Shown piece after piece: positions 1 through 8,366 of a stretch of DNA of 64,000 nt. This DNA comes from Sphingomonas phyllosphaerae (GTDB lineage Bacteria; Pseudomonadota; Alphaproteobacteria; Sphingomonadales; Sphingomonadaceae): contig JAQIJC010000001.1 of the NCBI GenBank assembly GCA_036946405.1, forward strand, positions 689,001 through 753,000, given 5' to 3'. A program made the translations under genes and the position numbers. Below the pieces are notes generated by a model. The model was given only the letters and a program-made list of their open reading frames with translations. It searched no databases and was not told the origin of the DNA. Positions within the stretch are counted from its first letter, which is position 1. Every line of letters starts with the position of its first letter.

Positions 1-489
1 GGGCTGACCACCGGCGTATGGATGGGCCGCGACGATGCGCGTCCGATCGCCGGCCTGCACGGCGGCACCGCCCCCGCGCGCGCCTTCCGCGAGTTTATGG
101 TCAAGGCCGTCGCGAAGCGGCCGATCGAGCAGTTCGAAACCGCCGTCACCCTGCCGGAGGCGCAGCTGGAACCGGATGCGGAGAGTTATTACGGCGCGCC
201 CGACAATTCGACGTTCGTCGATGAGGACGGCTACGGCATCGAACCGCCCGCCGCCCCCGAGCAGGGTCCGGTCTACGGCCCCGAGCGGCCGGTGGTGCAG
301 CCGCTGCCGCCGCAAGGCGACGAAGCACAGCAGCCGCGTCCCGACGAGCGGCTCGACCAAGAGTGGCTGGATCGCGTCACCGGTCAGCCGCGTCGCGACG
401 CGGTTCGCACCCCACCCCCGCCCCGCGGCACACCCCCGACCCGGCCGCAGGTGGCGGCTCAGCCGGCAGGCGAGCGTCCGTACCAGTGA
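1..489 (+). CDS. mrcA: Penicillin-binding protein 1A, C-terminal part (cut by window start)
   Basis: Open from the first base; 162 codons to the TGA at 487-489. The first residues contain VWMGRDDARP and a GLHGGTAPARAFREFM stretch, typical of the region after the KTG box in the transpeptidase domain of class A PBPs, which polymerise and cross-link peptidoglycan in the periplasm. The last ~85 residues are a proline-, arginine- and glutamine-rich tail with no fold visible, as in many alphaproteobacterial PBP1A proteins. The glycosyltransferase domain and catalytic serine lie upstream of the window. It converges on the minus-strand YgjP-like gene, overlapping its 3' end by about 31 bp. Confidence 0.85.
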   Translation, partial: GLTTGVWMGRDDARPIAGLHGGTAPARAFREFMVKAVAKRPIEQFETAVTLPEAQLEPDAESYYGAPDNSTFVDEDGYGIEPPAAPEQGPVYGPERPVVQPLPPQGDEAQQPRPDERLDQEWLDRVTGQPRRDAVRTPPPPRGTPPTRPQVAAQPAGERPYQ

Positions 490-1139
490 AGCGCAGCGCC
501 ATTGGTGCGTAGCCACTGCCGCTCGGACGTGGGGTCGCGGCCGAACAGCTCGGCAACAAGCGCGTGGAAGGCGGGCGCATGATTCATGTGGATGCGATGC
601 GCGACCTCGTGCGCCACGGTGGCGCGGCGGACCTCGGGTGGGGCGAGCACCAGCCGCCAGCTGTAGCGGATCGCGCCGTGATGCGCGCAACTACCCCAAC
701 GCCCGCGTGGATCGCCGATCGAGACCGCGCTGACCGACACGCCGGCCCGCGCAGCATAGAAGGCGGTATCCTGCTCGAGCAATGCGAGTGCACGGCGACG
801 CAGCCAAAGCTCGACGCGGCGCGGCACGCTCTCGATCGCGCCGCCGAGGACTAGCCGCCCAGCATCGACGATCGGCGTCCGCGGCGCTTCGGCACGCCAG
901 TCGATCGTCAGCATCTGTCCGTCGACGGGGATCGTTGCGCCCGACAGGAACGGACGTGCGCTGGGCAGGCGCTCGCGCTGATGCGCGATCCATGCGTCCT
1001 GCGCGCGCGCCCATGCCAACGCCTTGGCAAGCGACGCCCGGGGTGGCAGCGTCAGCCTGGCCTGACCGCTGACCGGATCGAACGACAGCCGCGTGCGCCG
1101 CGCCCGCGGGTTGCGCACGACCGCGATGTCGCCGGTCAC
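459..1139 (-). CDS. YgjP-like M48-type metallopeptidase (DUF45 family)
   Basis: 226 aa. It carries an HEVAH zinc motif (residues about 177-181) followed by HMNH, and upstream the conserved RGRWGSC box; together these mark the YgjP/DUF45 family of putative zinc metallopeptidases, whose substrate is unknown. I place the start at GTG 1139, which overlaps the TGA of the upstream YcgN gene as GTGA; a longer reading frame to 1427 only shadows ycgN. No signal peptide, so probably cytoplasmic. Last gene of a minus-strand run SCO1-ycgN-this gene. The family call is firm, the activity is inferred. Confidence 0.85.
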   Translation of the reverse strand: MTGDIAVVRNPRARRTRLSFDPVSGQARLTLPPRASLAKALAWARAQDAWIAHQRERLPSARPFLSGATIPVDGQMLTIDWRAEAPRTPIVDAGRLVLGGAIESVPRRVELWLRRRALALLEQDTAFYAARAGVSVSAVSIGDPRGRWGSCAHHGAIRYSWRLVLAPPEVRRATVAHEVAHRIHMNHAPAFHALVAELFGRDPTSERQWLRTNGAALHWYGRSPAG

Positions 1140-1579
1140 AACTCGCGGTCGACGATATGCATTTCGAGGTCGCCGGCATCGTCCTCGCTGATCGTCCAGC
1201 CGCGCACCGACTGCCCGGCACGGTGCACCGCCTCGCGGTCGCCCGAAACGAGATAATGCCAGTCGGGCAATTGCTCGCCCAGCGCGCGAAGGCGATAGGC
1301 GCAGGTCGTCGGCAACCAGTCGATCGCATGGACATTGCCCATCGTCAGCCGAACGCATTCGCTGACATAGGCGCGTCGATGCCGGTAATTGGAGCATTGC
1401 CCACTGCGGCGGTCGAGCAACCGGCACGCGACATTGGTCGCCACCAGCTCGCCGGTTTCCTCATCCTCCAGCTTGTGGAGGCAACATTTGCCGCAGCCGT
1501 CGCACAATGCTTCCCATTGCGCGCGGTCGAGCTTGTCGAGCGACATCGTCTCCCAGAATCGACCGGTCAGCGCGCCCAT
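1136..1579 (-). CDS. YcgN/UPF0260 cysteine-cluster protein
   Basis: 147 aa. The cluster CDGCGKCC (Cys26, 29, 32, 33) plus Cys52, Cys62, Cys75 and Cys93 gives the zinc/iron-type cysteine set of the YcgN (UPF0260) family. The biochemical role is not established. ATG 1579 is preferred because the N-terminal FWE motif before the cluster matches E. coli YcgN. The start overlaps the 3' end of the SCO1 gene by 13 bp and the stop overlaps the next gene (GTGA), so the three genes are probably co-transcribed. Confidence 0.88.
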   Translation of the reverse strand: MGALTGRFWETMSLDKLDRAQWEALCDGCGKCCLHKLEDEETGELVATNVACRLLDRRSGQCSNYRHRRAYVSECVRLTMGNVHAIDWLPTTCAYRLRALGEQLPDWHYLVSGDREAVHRAGQSVRGWTISEDDAGDLEMHIVDREL

Positions 1580-2154
1580 TTCTTCACCTCCGCAACGATG
1601 GCGGCAGGCGGCCCTTCGGCAAGCAGCGCCAGCGGTTTGCCATCGGGATCGAAGAGATAGATCTGACGGCTGTGATCCATCAGATAGCCGCCCTCGGTCC
1701 CGGCACCTCGCGCGAAATAGATGCCATATTCCTTTGCCACCTTCGCGATCTGCCCGGGCGTGCCGGTCAGTCCGACAAGCCGCGGGTGAAAGGCGGTGAC
1801 GAAGCGCTTGAGCGCGGCGGGCGTGTCACGCGCCGGATCGACGGTGATGAAGATCGGCACGATCTTCTTGCCGAGATCCGGATCGTCGTGCTCGATCGCC
1901 TTGAGCGCAGCGACGATGTTCTGCACGTCGGTCGGGCAGACATCGGGGCAGAAGGTGTAGCCGAAATAGACGATGCGATAGCGCCCGGTGAAATCACGAT
2001 CGGTGACCGTCCGCCCATCCTGACTCGTCAGCGAAAATGGCCCACCGATCCGCGCCCCGGCCAGCGGCGGGGTAGTCGGAGGCTCCTGTGCACAACCCGA
2101 AAGAGGCCCGGCGAGTAGCAGCGCGAGCGTGGCGGCGAAACGTCGCATGTTCAT
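1567..2154 (-). CDS. SCO1/SenC copper chaperone lipoprotein
   Basis: 195 aa. The N-terminus has a hydrophobic stretch ending in LSGC (lipobox, Cys21), so it is probably a membrane-anchored periplasmic lipoprotein. The thioredoxin-like domain carries CPDVCP (Cys69, Cys73) and a distal histidine (MDH, His161), the three copper ligands of SCO1/SenC proteins that deliver copper to the CuA centre of cytochrome c oxidase. It heads the minus-strand run with ycgN and the YgjP-like gene; no oxidase genes are in the window. Start ATG 2154; a second ATG two codons in (2148) is possible. Confidence 0.92.
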   Translation of the reverse strand: MNMRRFAATLALLLAGPLSGCAQEPPTTPPLAGARIGGPFSLTSQDGRTVTDRDFTGRYRIVYFGYTFCPDVCPTDVQNIVAALKAIEHDDPDLGKKIVPIFITVDPARDTPAALKRFVTAFHPRLVGLTGTPGQIAKVAKEYGIYFARGAGTEGGYLMDHSRQIYLFDPDGKPLALLAEGPPAAIVAEVKKWAR

Positions 2155-2219
2155 GGCGACGCCAGATGTGATGCGTTATAGGCCCTGACGCAACCCTGAG
2201 CCCTCGCGAGAACCATCCG

Positions 2220-2828
2220 ATGCAACGCCGTCCGTTTCTGAACTTCGCGCTGCTCGCCGCGCTGTCGACCGTCACCGCGCTGCCGGCGACGGCGCAGCAG
2301 CAGTCGCAAAGCTACAAATTCCTCGAAGCGGTGCGGAAGGGCGACGGCAATGCCGTGATCGGGATGCTCGACCAGCCCGGACAGACGATCATCAACGCGC
2401 GCGACATCACCAACGGCGAGGGCGCGATCCATATCGTCGTGAAGCGTGGCGACGCTGCGTACCTTCGCTACCTTCTCGCGAAGGGGGCCGATCCGAACCT
2501 GCGCGATGGGGATGGCAATACCGCGATGATCCTTGCGGTACAGGCAAACCAGCCCGAGCTGATCCAAATTCTCGCCGCATCGAAGGCGAACGCGAATCTC
2601 GGCAACAATGGTGGCGAGACGCCCTTGATTCGAGCCGTGCAGCGTCGTGACCTTGCGCTCGTGCGCGCGGTGCTGGCGGCGGGCGGCAACCCGGATCAGA
2701 CCGACAACGTCGCGGGCATGTCGGCGCGCGATTACGCCAAGCGCGATGCCCGCTCCACCGTGATCGTGAAGATCCTCGACGACACGCCGAGCAAGCCACA
2801 GCGCGCGGTGGCCGGACCGAAATTCTGA
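2220..2828 (+). CDS. Secreted ankyrin-repeat protein
   Basis: 202 aa with a cleavable-looking signal peptide (hydrophobic residues about 8-22, ending ALPATAQ). The mature part has about four ankyrin units; the clearest start at GAIHIVVKRGD, GNTAMILAVQAN and GETPLIRAVQRR, each with a helix-turn-helix and a GADPN/KANAN/GGNPD loop. Periplasmic ankyrin proteins are usually protein-binding scaffolds; no partner can be named from context. It is the only plus-strand gene between 0.5 and 10 kb, divergent from SCO1 (65 bp gap) and convergent with mmcB (10 bp gap). Confidence 0.85.
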   Translation: MQRRPFLNFALLAALSTVTALPATAQQQSQSYKFLEAVRKGDGNAVIGMLDQPGQTIINARDITNGEGAIHIVVKRGDAAYLRYLLAKGADPNLRDGDGNTAMILAVQANQPELIQILAASKANANLGNNGGETPLIRAVQRRDLALVRAVLAAGGNPDQTDNVAGMSARDYAKRDARSTVIVKILDDTPSKPQRAVAGPKF

Positions 2829-2838
2829 CCCCGCTGAT

Positions 2839-3330
2839 CTAGAAGCCGGCAACCGCTTCCGGATCGTGCGCCGCGATGAGACGACGCGCAGCGCGGCGCG
2901 CGAAGGCGAGCGTGCAGCGCTTGCGGGTGGCGGCAGGTAGCGGATCGGTGCGTGCCTCGCGAACGATCGCAGCGTCGTAGCGATCGGCGACGATCAAGCC
3001 GGTACGCTCCGGCAGGAACGCTTCACCGGCGATCGGTGAAGTGTCGAACCCAGCGGGCACCGCCCAGTAGAAGCGATCGCAGTGGGCGAGATAATCCTGC
3101 CACTTGCCATCGCCCAGCAGGTCGGCGCGCGACACCTTGATCTCGACGATCACCAACTGCCCACGCGGATCGACCGCCATCAGATCAGCGCGTCGGCCGC
3201 CATCCAGCGGTACTTCGGCAATTGCGGTCAGATCGTGCCGCAACAGCATGCGGGTCACGCCCCGGGCGACATCGCGGGCGCAAAGAGCGGCGGTTTCATC
3301 TTGCTGGCAGGTGTCGGGCGGCGTCAACAT
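2839..3330 (-). CDS. mmcB: MmcB family DNA repair protein
   Basis: 163 aa. It matches the alphaproteobacterial MmcB family: a PD-(D/E)xK-like core with RRADLM (Asp49) and VIVEIKVSR (Glu63, Lys65), and the downstream SDFxxDxKW-like segment around DLLGDGKWQDYL. In Caulobacter mmcB is damage-inducible and protects against mitomycin C; the nuclease activity is inferred from the fold. Start ATG 3330. I see no obvious SOS box in the short gap upstream (3331-3395), but I did not search systematically. Confidence 0.85.
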   Translation of the reverse strand: MLTPPDTCQQDETAALCARDVARGVTRMLLRHDLTAIAEVPLDGGRRADLMAVDPRGQLVIVEIKVSRADLLGDGKWQDYLAHCDRFYWAVPAGFDTSPIAGEAFLPERTGLIVADRYDAAIVREARTDPLPAATRKRCTLAFARRAARRLIAAHDPEAVAGF

Positions 3331-3395
3331 GTCCGCCCGTTTAGAACATCATGCGAACAAAAGCCACGGCTACGTGCGCGAGAGATCCGTTGCGA

Positions 3396-4028
3396 TCAAC
3401 GATAGAAGATGTGGTTCCCGATCGAAGCGACCCGGACGCCATTCGCATGGCCGACGCGACGATGATTGAAATACAATGCGTTGGCGGCGTCGCTCTCCCA
3501 CGCGTCCTTAAGCGCGACCTTGGCGACGGCCATCGCGGTGCGCCAGTCGTCGTTGCTCGGCGCCGCCGGCATCCGACCGCCGCGGACGAAGGAGAATTGC
3601 CCCTTCTGCGTCACGACATCGCACGCGCTGCCGCCGAAACGGTGCGAGCGGGTGCGGTTGAGGATCACTTCAGCGACCGCGAGCTGGCCACTGAGCGGCT
3701 CCCCACGCGCCTCGAAATAGATGGCGCCGGCGAGGCAGCGCAGGTCTTCGTCGGCGTCGGAACGGATCGACTGGTCGGCGACTGCCGCGGCGAGGGTAGG
3801 ATAGGCGACCTGCTCTTCGACCTGCGCCGCGGTGACCGTCGCTTCCTGAGCAGCCGGTTCGGCCGGGGCGATCGTGGGAACCTGGGCGGGGAGAGCGAGT
3901 TGAATCGCGGTAGACGCGGCGGGAACCGCCGGAAGGTCAGCAGCCAGTCCGGGAGCGCTCTGCGCAACCAGAGCAAGGACCGAGAAAGTAAGCGTCGCGA
4001 AAGTTGCGACGCGCGAACTGAACGGCAT
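3396..4028 (-). CDS. Cell wall hydrolase, SleB-like (Hydrolase_2)
   Basis: 210 aa. Signal peptide at residues 1-30 (hydrophobic stretch ending GLAA), an alanine/proline-rich linker to about residue 90, then a SleB-type catalytic domain: IYFEARGE (Glu106), VAEVILNRTRS, GQFSF and the C-terminal GNHIFY. This family cleaves peptidoglycan; in sphingomonads such proteins are exported and probably act in wall remodelling. Start ATG 4028 gives the complete signal peptide. It stands alone: the 174-bp gap to the DUF1491 gene upstream probably holds its promoter. Confidence 0.87.
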   Translation of the reverse strand: MPFSSRVATFATLTFSVLALVAQSAPGLAADLPAVPAASTAIQLALPAQVPTIAPAEPAAQEATVTAAQVEEQVAYPTLAAAVADQSIRSDADEDLRCLAGAIYFEARGEPLSGQLAVAEVILNRTRSHRFGGSACDVVTQKGQFSFVRGGRMPAAPSNDDWRTAMAVAKVALKDAWESDAANALYFNHRRVGHANGVRVASIGNHIFYR

Positions 4029-4202
4029 TCCACATCATTTTTATGCGGTGAGTGCGCGGATACGATCGCTGAAGCAGCGTTAGCTGTTCGATCGCTCCGG
4101 GTCCCCCCCCGACTGCGTCACCGTCGGGATCGCACCCCGCATCGGCACAACGCACGTTGTCGATGTGGTCCGGCTACGGGCAAGAGGTTAACAGGGTCAA
4201 TG
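4029..4202. other. Intergenic gap upstream of the SleB-like gene
   Basis: 174 bp without a credible gene. It holds a run of eight C residues (4103-4110) and no hairpin-plus-T-tract that I can recognise. It probably contains the promoter of the SleB-like hydrolase gene. Confidence 0.4.
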
Positions 4203-4532
4203 CTACAGGATCGTTTCAGCGACGAACCGTTCGGCGTCCGGGATATCCAGTTCGATCACCCAAAGATCGGGATCGCGGCTGCGGCGGTTTCGCCAATATT
4301 CCTCTACCGCGCCCGGAGCGTCCGTCGCCGGCCCGGCGGGGATCAGCACGTCGCGGTCATCGAGCCCGCGCATCCGCTCGACCGCACGTAGCTCGCGGCC
4401 CTCGGCGATAAGGATCAGCAGGGCGCCGCCTTGAGCTTCACCACGCGCACGCACCACAGCGAGGCCGCCCGCGTCGTTGACTCGCCGCAATAATGCGCCG
4501 ATCGCCAGATGTGTCGGCAGGCGCGCGCTCAC
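4203..4532 (-). CDS. DUF1491 family protein
   Basis: 109 aa. The C-terminal WVIELDIPDAERFVAETIL and the central ALLRRVNDAGGLAVVRARG match DUF1491, a small alphaproteobacterial family of unknown function. No signal peptide or membrane segment. The start codon overlaps the stop of the upstream thioesterase gene (ATGA at 4529-4532), so it is the last gene of hpf-ptsN-thioesterase-DUF1491. No function is claimed. Confidence 0.82.
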   Translation of the reverse strand: MSARLPTHLAIGALLRRVNDAGGLAVVRARGEAQGGALLILIAEGRELRAVERMRGLDDRDVLIPAGPATDAPGAVEEYWRNRRSRDPDLWVIELDIPDAERFVAETIL

Positions 4533-4981
4533 AGCCCGGCATATCCGGGCAGCGACGCCAGCGCGATCCGGGAGCGCATGAACGTCCCGGTGCCGCGCGC
4601 CACCTCTTCGCCTTCCGCTGTGATCAGCCGGGCCTCCGCGACGAACACCCGCCGCTGTCCACTGATCCAGCGACCTTCTGCTACCACGGGACCAACCCCC
4701 AGCGGGCGGGTCAGCAGCAGGCTGAACTGGGTGGTCAGAAGGAAGCGATCGGTGACCAGGCTGTTGCAGGCATAAAAGGCCGCATCGTCCAGCATCTTGA
4801 AGTAGCTGGTGCCGTGCGCCGCGCCCGCGGCATGGAAGTGGCGTTCGTCGACGGCGAAATGGATACGCGACTCGCCCGGCGCGACAAGCTCGAGACGTGA
4901 TTCGAAAAAGCGATTGATCGGGGCCGCTGCGTAGAGCGATTCGAGCGCCCGGTAATGGGCGGCGGCGCCTTCAGGCGGCAT
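4529..4981 (-). CDS. PaaI-like hotdog-fold thioesterase
   Basis: 150 aa from ATG 4981, which overlaps the 3' end of ptsN by 11 bp; the longer frame upstream only reads ptsN sequence. The pattern HFHAAGAAHGTSYFKMLDDAAFYACNSL is that of PaaI/4HBT hotdog thioesterases (HG..H..ML.D.A). These hydrolyse acyl-CoA or aromatic acyl-CoA thioesters in the cytoplasm; the substrate cannot be deduced. It sits between ptsN and the DUF1491 gene in one transcription unit. Confidence 0.82.
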   Translation of the reverse strand: MPPEGAAAHYRALESLYAAAPINRFFESRLELVAPGESRIHFAVDERHFHAAGAAHGTSYFKMLDDAAFYACNSLVTDRFLLTTQFSLLLTRPLGVGPVVAEGRWISGQRRVFVAEARLITAEGEEVARGTGTFMRSRIALASLPGYAGL

Positions 4982-5441
4982 CGCGCACGCCGTGATCGGA
5001 CAGCAAGGCATAGATCGCATCGGGCGATCCCGCCCCGCGCAGCTTGGCGACCAGCGCACGATCGCGCAAGCGGCGGGCCACACGCGCAAGCGCCTTCAGA
5101 TGGTCGCTCCCGACCTTCGGCGGAGACAACATCGCCACCACCACGTCGACCGCCGTGTCGTCGATCGCACCATAATCCAGCGGCTGTGCAAGCCGCGCAA
5201 CCGCGAGGGCGATCCGCGGGAGCCCCGCGATGCGCGCGTGCGGAATCGCGACTCCGCCGCCAAAGCCAGTCGAGCCTTCTTTCTCGCGCGCTGCGAGCCC
5301 GTCGGCCAGCACACGTGCCTCCATACCCAGCGTCGGAGCGACAAGCGCCCCGAGCTGGGTGAACAACGCCTTTTTGGAAGCGGCGGGCAGTCCGACGACG
5401 ATCAATTCGGGGACGAGCAGGTCGCTGAGATCGCTCGCCAT
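4971..5441 (-). CDS. ptsN: PTS IIA-like nitrogen regulatory protein PtsN (EIIA-Ntr)
   Basis: 156 aa covering a whole PTS EIIA type-2 domain. The phosphorylated histidine is in GVAIPHAR (His68). PtsN is the output of the nitrogen phosphotransferase chain (PtsP-NPr-EIIANtr) and regulates potassium handling, metabolism and stress responses by its phosphorylation state. It lies 9 bp after hpf, the usual pairing in proteobacteria. rpoN, normally in the same cluster, is 47 kb away at 52.9 kb. Confidence 0.93.
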   Translation of the reverse strand: MASDLSDLLVPELIVVGLPAASKKALFTQLGALVAPTLGMEARVLADGLAAREKEGSTGFGGGVAIPHARIAGLPRIALAVARLAQPLDYGAIDDTAVDVVVAMLSPPKVGSDHLKALARVARRLRDRALVAKLRGAGSPDAIYALLSDHGVRDAA

Positions 5442-5450
5442 CAGGTCCGG

Positions 5451-6041
5451 TCAACCACCACGCTGCGGCTCCACCCAGCCGATCGTGCCGTCCCCGCGAC
5501 GATAGACCATGTTGTACGATCCGGTCCCCGCGTTCTTGAACAGCAGCGCCTGCGTGTTGCGCAAATCGAGCATCATCACCGCGTCGGAGACGCTGGCATC
5601 GGGCACGTCGACGCGCGTCTCGGCGATCACCAGCGGCGCATCGCCGGCATCGTCCTCGCCGATCTGCTCGGCGAACAGCGTGTAGCCGGCATTGTCGTAG
5701 CCGTTGCGATCCTGCTCTTCCTCGGTCGCGGCATGCGCGGCATGGCGATCCTTTAGCCGGCGCACGTAGCGACGCAGCTGCTTCTCGATCTTCTCGGCGG
5801 CACCGTCGAAGACGATGTGCGCATCGTGCGCGTCATGGCGACCCTTCAGGATCAGGCCGCGGGTCACGTGCGCGACGATGTCGCACGTAAAGCCGTTATC
5901 GTGCGGCCCCTTGCCGAAGGTGACCTCCGCCGAGATGGCGCGGGCGAAATATTTGTCGGCGATACCCTGGAGTCGGTCCTGCACATGGGCCTTCAGCGCG
6001 TCGCCGATCGCCACCTGGTGACCTGAAGTCCGGATATCCAT
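5451..6041 (-). CDS. hpf: Ribosome hibernation promoting factor, long form
   Basis: 196 aa. The N-terminal S30AE/RaiA domain (about 1-105, starting MDIRTSGHQVAIGDAL) binds the 30S decoding region. The C-terminal domain (about 135-190: LVIAETRVDVPDASVSDAVM then YNMVYRRGDGTIGWVEP) dimerises it, so this is the long form that makes 100S ribosome dimers in stationary phase. A very strong ribosome binding site (GGAGGT, 7 nt before ATG 6041) decides the start. First gene of hpf-ptsN-thioesterase-DUF1491. Confidence 0.93.
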   Translation of the reverse strand: MDIRTSGHQVAIGDALKAHVQDRLQGIADKYFARAISAEVTFGKGPHDNGFTCDIVAHVTRGLILKGRHDAHDAHIVFDGAAEKIEKQLRRYVRRLKDRHAAHAATEEEQDRNGYDNAGYTLFAEQIGEDDAGDAPLVIAETRVDVPDASVSDAVMMLDLRNTQALLFKNAGTGSYNMVYRRGDGTIGWVEPQRGG

Positions 6042-6096
6042 ATTTTACCTCCATTTATGCCGTACCGCCCCCCTGCGATCCGGCCCAACGTTCGCG

Positions 6097-6786
6097 TCAT
6101 TCGGACGCGGCGACCCCCCACAAAGGTTCTTTGACCTTCTTTAGAAACGCAGCATGCGCGGCCAGTTCCGCATCGCTGGGCGAAAAGACGCGCAGCGGGC
6201 GGGCGCGGGGCGGCGCGATCTGCACCTGCTCGACCACGATCGGCGCGGCTTCGCTGACCAGCCCGAGCCCGATCTGGCGCCCGCCCATCAGCTCGACATA
6301 GACCTGCGCCAGCAGCTGCGCGTCGAGCAGCGCGCCGTGTAAGACACGGTGCGAACGGTCGATTCCGTAGCGGCTGCAGAGCGCGTCGAGCGTGTGCTTG
6401 GCGCCGGGGTGGCGGGTGCGCGCGATCGCGAGCGTGTCGACCATCCGCGAACCGCACACCGCGACACTGCCGCAGCGTTCCAACTCCCCGTTCAGAAACG
6501 AAAAATCGAAGCCGGCGTTGTGCGCGACCAGCGGCGCGTCGCCGAGAAAATCGAGCAATTCCCGCACCCCGGCCGAGAACACCGGATGCTTGGCAAGGAA
6601 CGCCGCGGACAGGCCGTGCACGCGCTCCGCCTCGGCAGGCATGTCGCGCTCCGGGTGAAAATAGGCGTGAAAAGTTCGGCCGGTTTCAACGCGGTTGACC
6701 AGTTCGACGCAGCCGATCTCCACCATGCGATCGCCGCCGACAAAGCTGAGGCCGGTAGTTTCGGTGTCGAAGACGATCTCGCGCAT
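6097..6786 (-). CDS. dnaQ: DNA polymerase III subunit epsilon (proofreading exonuclease)
   Basis: 229 aa. Exo I motif FDTETTG (Asp7, Glu9), Exo II VAHNAGFDFSFL, and Exo III HRVLHGALLDAQLLAQVY with the HxxxxxD pair identify a DnaQ-type 3'-5' exonuclease. The C-terminal ~45 residues would bind the alpha subunit. It is the last gene of PpsR-maf-aroE-coaE-dnaQ; a 10-bp gap separates it from coaE. This operon, reading away from the origin, is conserved in Caulobacter and Rickettsia. Confidence 0.93.
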   Translation of the reverse strand: MREIVFDTETTGLSFVGGDRMVEIGCVELVNRVETGRTFHAYFHPERDMPAEAERVHGLSAAFLAKHPVFSAGVRELLDFLGDAPLVAHNAGFDFSFLNGELERCGSVAVCGSRMVDTLAIARTRHPGAKHTLDALCSRYGIDRSHRVLHGALLDAQLLAQVYVELMGGRQIGLGLVSEAAPIVVEQVQIAPPRARPLRVFSPSDAELAAHAAFLKKVKEPLWGVAASE

Positions 6787-6796
6787 GATCGCGTCG

Positions 6797-7390
6797 TTAT
6801 CGGCCCTGTCCGCGTTGCACGCAAGCGATGACGCGCAGCACCGCGGCGCGGGTTTCGTCGAGCGAGACGTCGGTCGGGATCACGAAATCGGCGCGGGCGC
6901 GCTTCTCGGTGTCAGGAAGCTGCCGAAAATAGATGGCGTCGAACCGCTTCGGGGTCATGCCGGCGCGCGCCAGCACGCGTTCGCGCTGCACCGGGGCGGA
7001 TGCGGACACCACCACGACAAAATCCATGTCGCGGTCGCCGCCGGTCTCGAACAACAGCGGAATGTCGAACACGACCAGCGGCGCGTCGCCATGCCGGGCG
7101 AGAAAGGACTCGCGCTCGGCGCGGACCGCCGGATGGACGATCGCCTCCAGCGCGCGCAGCGCCGCATCGTCGCCGAGCACCGCTTGCCCGAGCGCGGCGC
7201 GATCGACGCCAGCCGGGCCGGTGGTGCCGGGGAAGCGCGCCTCGATCGCCGCGACCAGTGCGCCGCCCGGACCCTGCAGGCGATGCACCGTTGCGTCGGC
7301 GTCGAACACCGGCACACCGACGTCGGCGAACATCGCCGCGACCGTCGACTTGCCCATGCCGATCGAGCCGGTGAGGCCGATGACGATCAT
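6797..7390 (-). CDS. coaE: Dephospho-CoA kinase
   Basis: 197 aa. P-loop LTGSIGMGKST (residues 6-16), VFDADATVH, and the lid region near FDIPLLFETGG match CoaE, which phosphorylates dephospho-CoA in the last step of coenzyme A synthesis. ATG 7390 overlaps the aroE stop (ATGA), so it is probably translationally coupled to aroE. Confidence 0.94.
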   Translation of the reverse strand: MIVIGLTGSIGMGKSTVAAMFADVGVPVFDADATVHRLQGPGGALVAAIEARFPGTTGPAGVDRAALGQAVLGDDAALRALEAIVHPAVRAERESFLARHGDAPLVVFDIPLLFETGGDRDMDFVVVVSASAPVQRERVLARAGMTPKRFDAIYFRQLPDTEKRARADFVIPTDVSLDETRAAVLRVIACVQRGQGR

Positions 7391-8202
7391 GCGAGCAGGC
7401 GCGCGCGCAATTCCTCATCATGCTCGCGCGGCGGGGCGGCGCCGAAGAACAATTCGAACGCGACCGCCGCCTGCCCGACCAGCATCTCCAGCCCGTCGAC
7501 CGTCTCCAGATCGCGCGCGCGCGCCGCCTTGAGCAGCGGGGTTTCGAGCGGGGCGTAGACGATGTCGTAGACAATTGCGTTATCGGGGAGCGGCGTCAGG
7601 TCGAGATCGAGCGGGTCGTGCCCGGTCATGCCGAGCACGCTGGTGTTGACGAGCAGCGCCGCCGCCGGGAGCCGCGCGCTCAGCGGGAGCGCATCGCCCT
7701 TGAGCCCGAATTGCGCCAGCAGCGCCGCGCCCTTCAGGGGGGTGCGGTTGAGCAGGGTCACGCGGCCGACCTTGCTGCGCGCGAGCGCAAACAGCACCGC
7801 CCGCGCCGCGCCGCCCGCGCCGACCACCACCACCGGCTGCCCGCCGAGATCGAGATCGGCGATCGGGGACAGGAAGCCCGCGGCATCGGTGTTGGTCGCA
7901 ATCAGCGCGCCGTCCTCGCCGCGGAACACGGTGTTGGCCGCGCCGATCATCGCACGCACGTCGCCGGGATCGGGGACGTGATCGAGCGCAGCGACCTTGT
8001 GCGGGACGGTGATGTTGCACCCGCGCCAGTCGCCGTCGTCGGCGCGGCGCGCGAAATAATCGGCAAGGTCGTCGGCCGCGACGTGCGTTGCGCGATAGTC
8101 GCCCGCCAGCCCGAGCTTTTCGAGCCAGAAGCCGTGGATCAGCGGCGACTTGGAGTGTGCGATCGGGTCGCCGATCACCTCGGCATAAGGGGTGTTGGTC
8201 AT
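7387..8202 (-). CDS. aroE: Shikimate dehydrogenase
   Basis: 271 aa. The substrate site AHSKSPLIH, the NTDAAGF motif and the NADP-binding VVGAGGAARA are all present, as in AroE, which reduces 3-dehydroshikimate to shikimate in aromatic amino-acid synthesis. ATG 8202 is chosen for its AAGG ribosome binding site 8-9 nt upstream; the frame extends to 8253 but without a better start. A family D repeat separates it from maf upstream. Confidence 0.93.
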   Translation of the reverse strand: MTNTPYAEVIGDPIAHSKSPLIHGFWLEKLGLAGDYRATHVAADDLADYFARRADDGDWRGCNITVPHKVAALDHVPDPGDVRAMIGAANTVFRGEDGALIATNTDAAGFLSPIADLDLGGQPVVVVGAGGAARAVLFALARSKVGRVTLLNRTPLKGAALLAQFGLKGDALPLSARLPAAALLVNTSVLGMTGHDPLDLDLTPLPDNAIVYDIVYAPLETPLLKAARARDLETVDGLEMLVGQAAVAFELFFGAAPPREHDEELRARLLA

Positions 8203-8257
8203 GATGTTACCTTGGCCGGGCCGAAGAGGTGGTCGGGACCATTGTGAAAGCACCTTC

Positions 8258-8356
8258 CGTCATGCCGGGCTCGTCCCGGCATCCACCGTTCCGCACACCT
8301 TTGACTCGTCGAGCTTGCGGTGCCGTGGACCCCGGAACAAGTCCGGGGTGACGGAG
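8258..8356. repeat. Palindromic repeat, family D, between maf and aroE
   Basis: Two short hairpins about 35 bp apart: GCCGGG-CTCGT-CCCGGC at the left and CCCCGGA-ACAAG-TCCGGGG followed by TGACGG at the right, bounded by CCGTCAT and ATGACGG-type ends. Similar units recur at 13.3, 19.0 and 58.4 kb. It falls inside an operon, so it may act on mRNA stability or partial termination. Confidence 0.7.
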
Positions 8357-8366
8357 AATATGACGC

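Noticed and set aside
1140..1427. Longer start for the YgjP-like gene (ATG 1427)
   Set aside because: The extra residues are a shadow of the YcgN gene; the GTGA overlap at 1136-1139 is the better start.
4103..4110. Poly-C tract as a phase-variation switch
   Set aside because: Only eight bases, outside any reading frame and not placed between clear promoter boxes; insufficient support.
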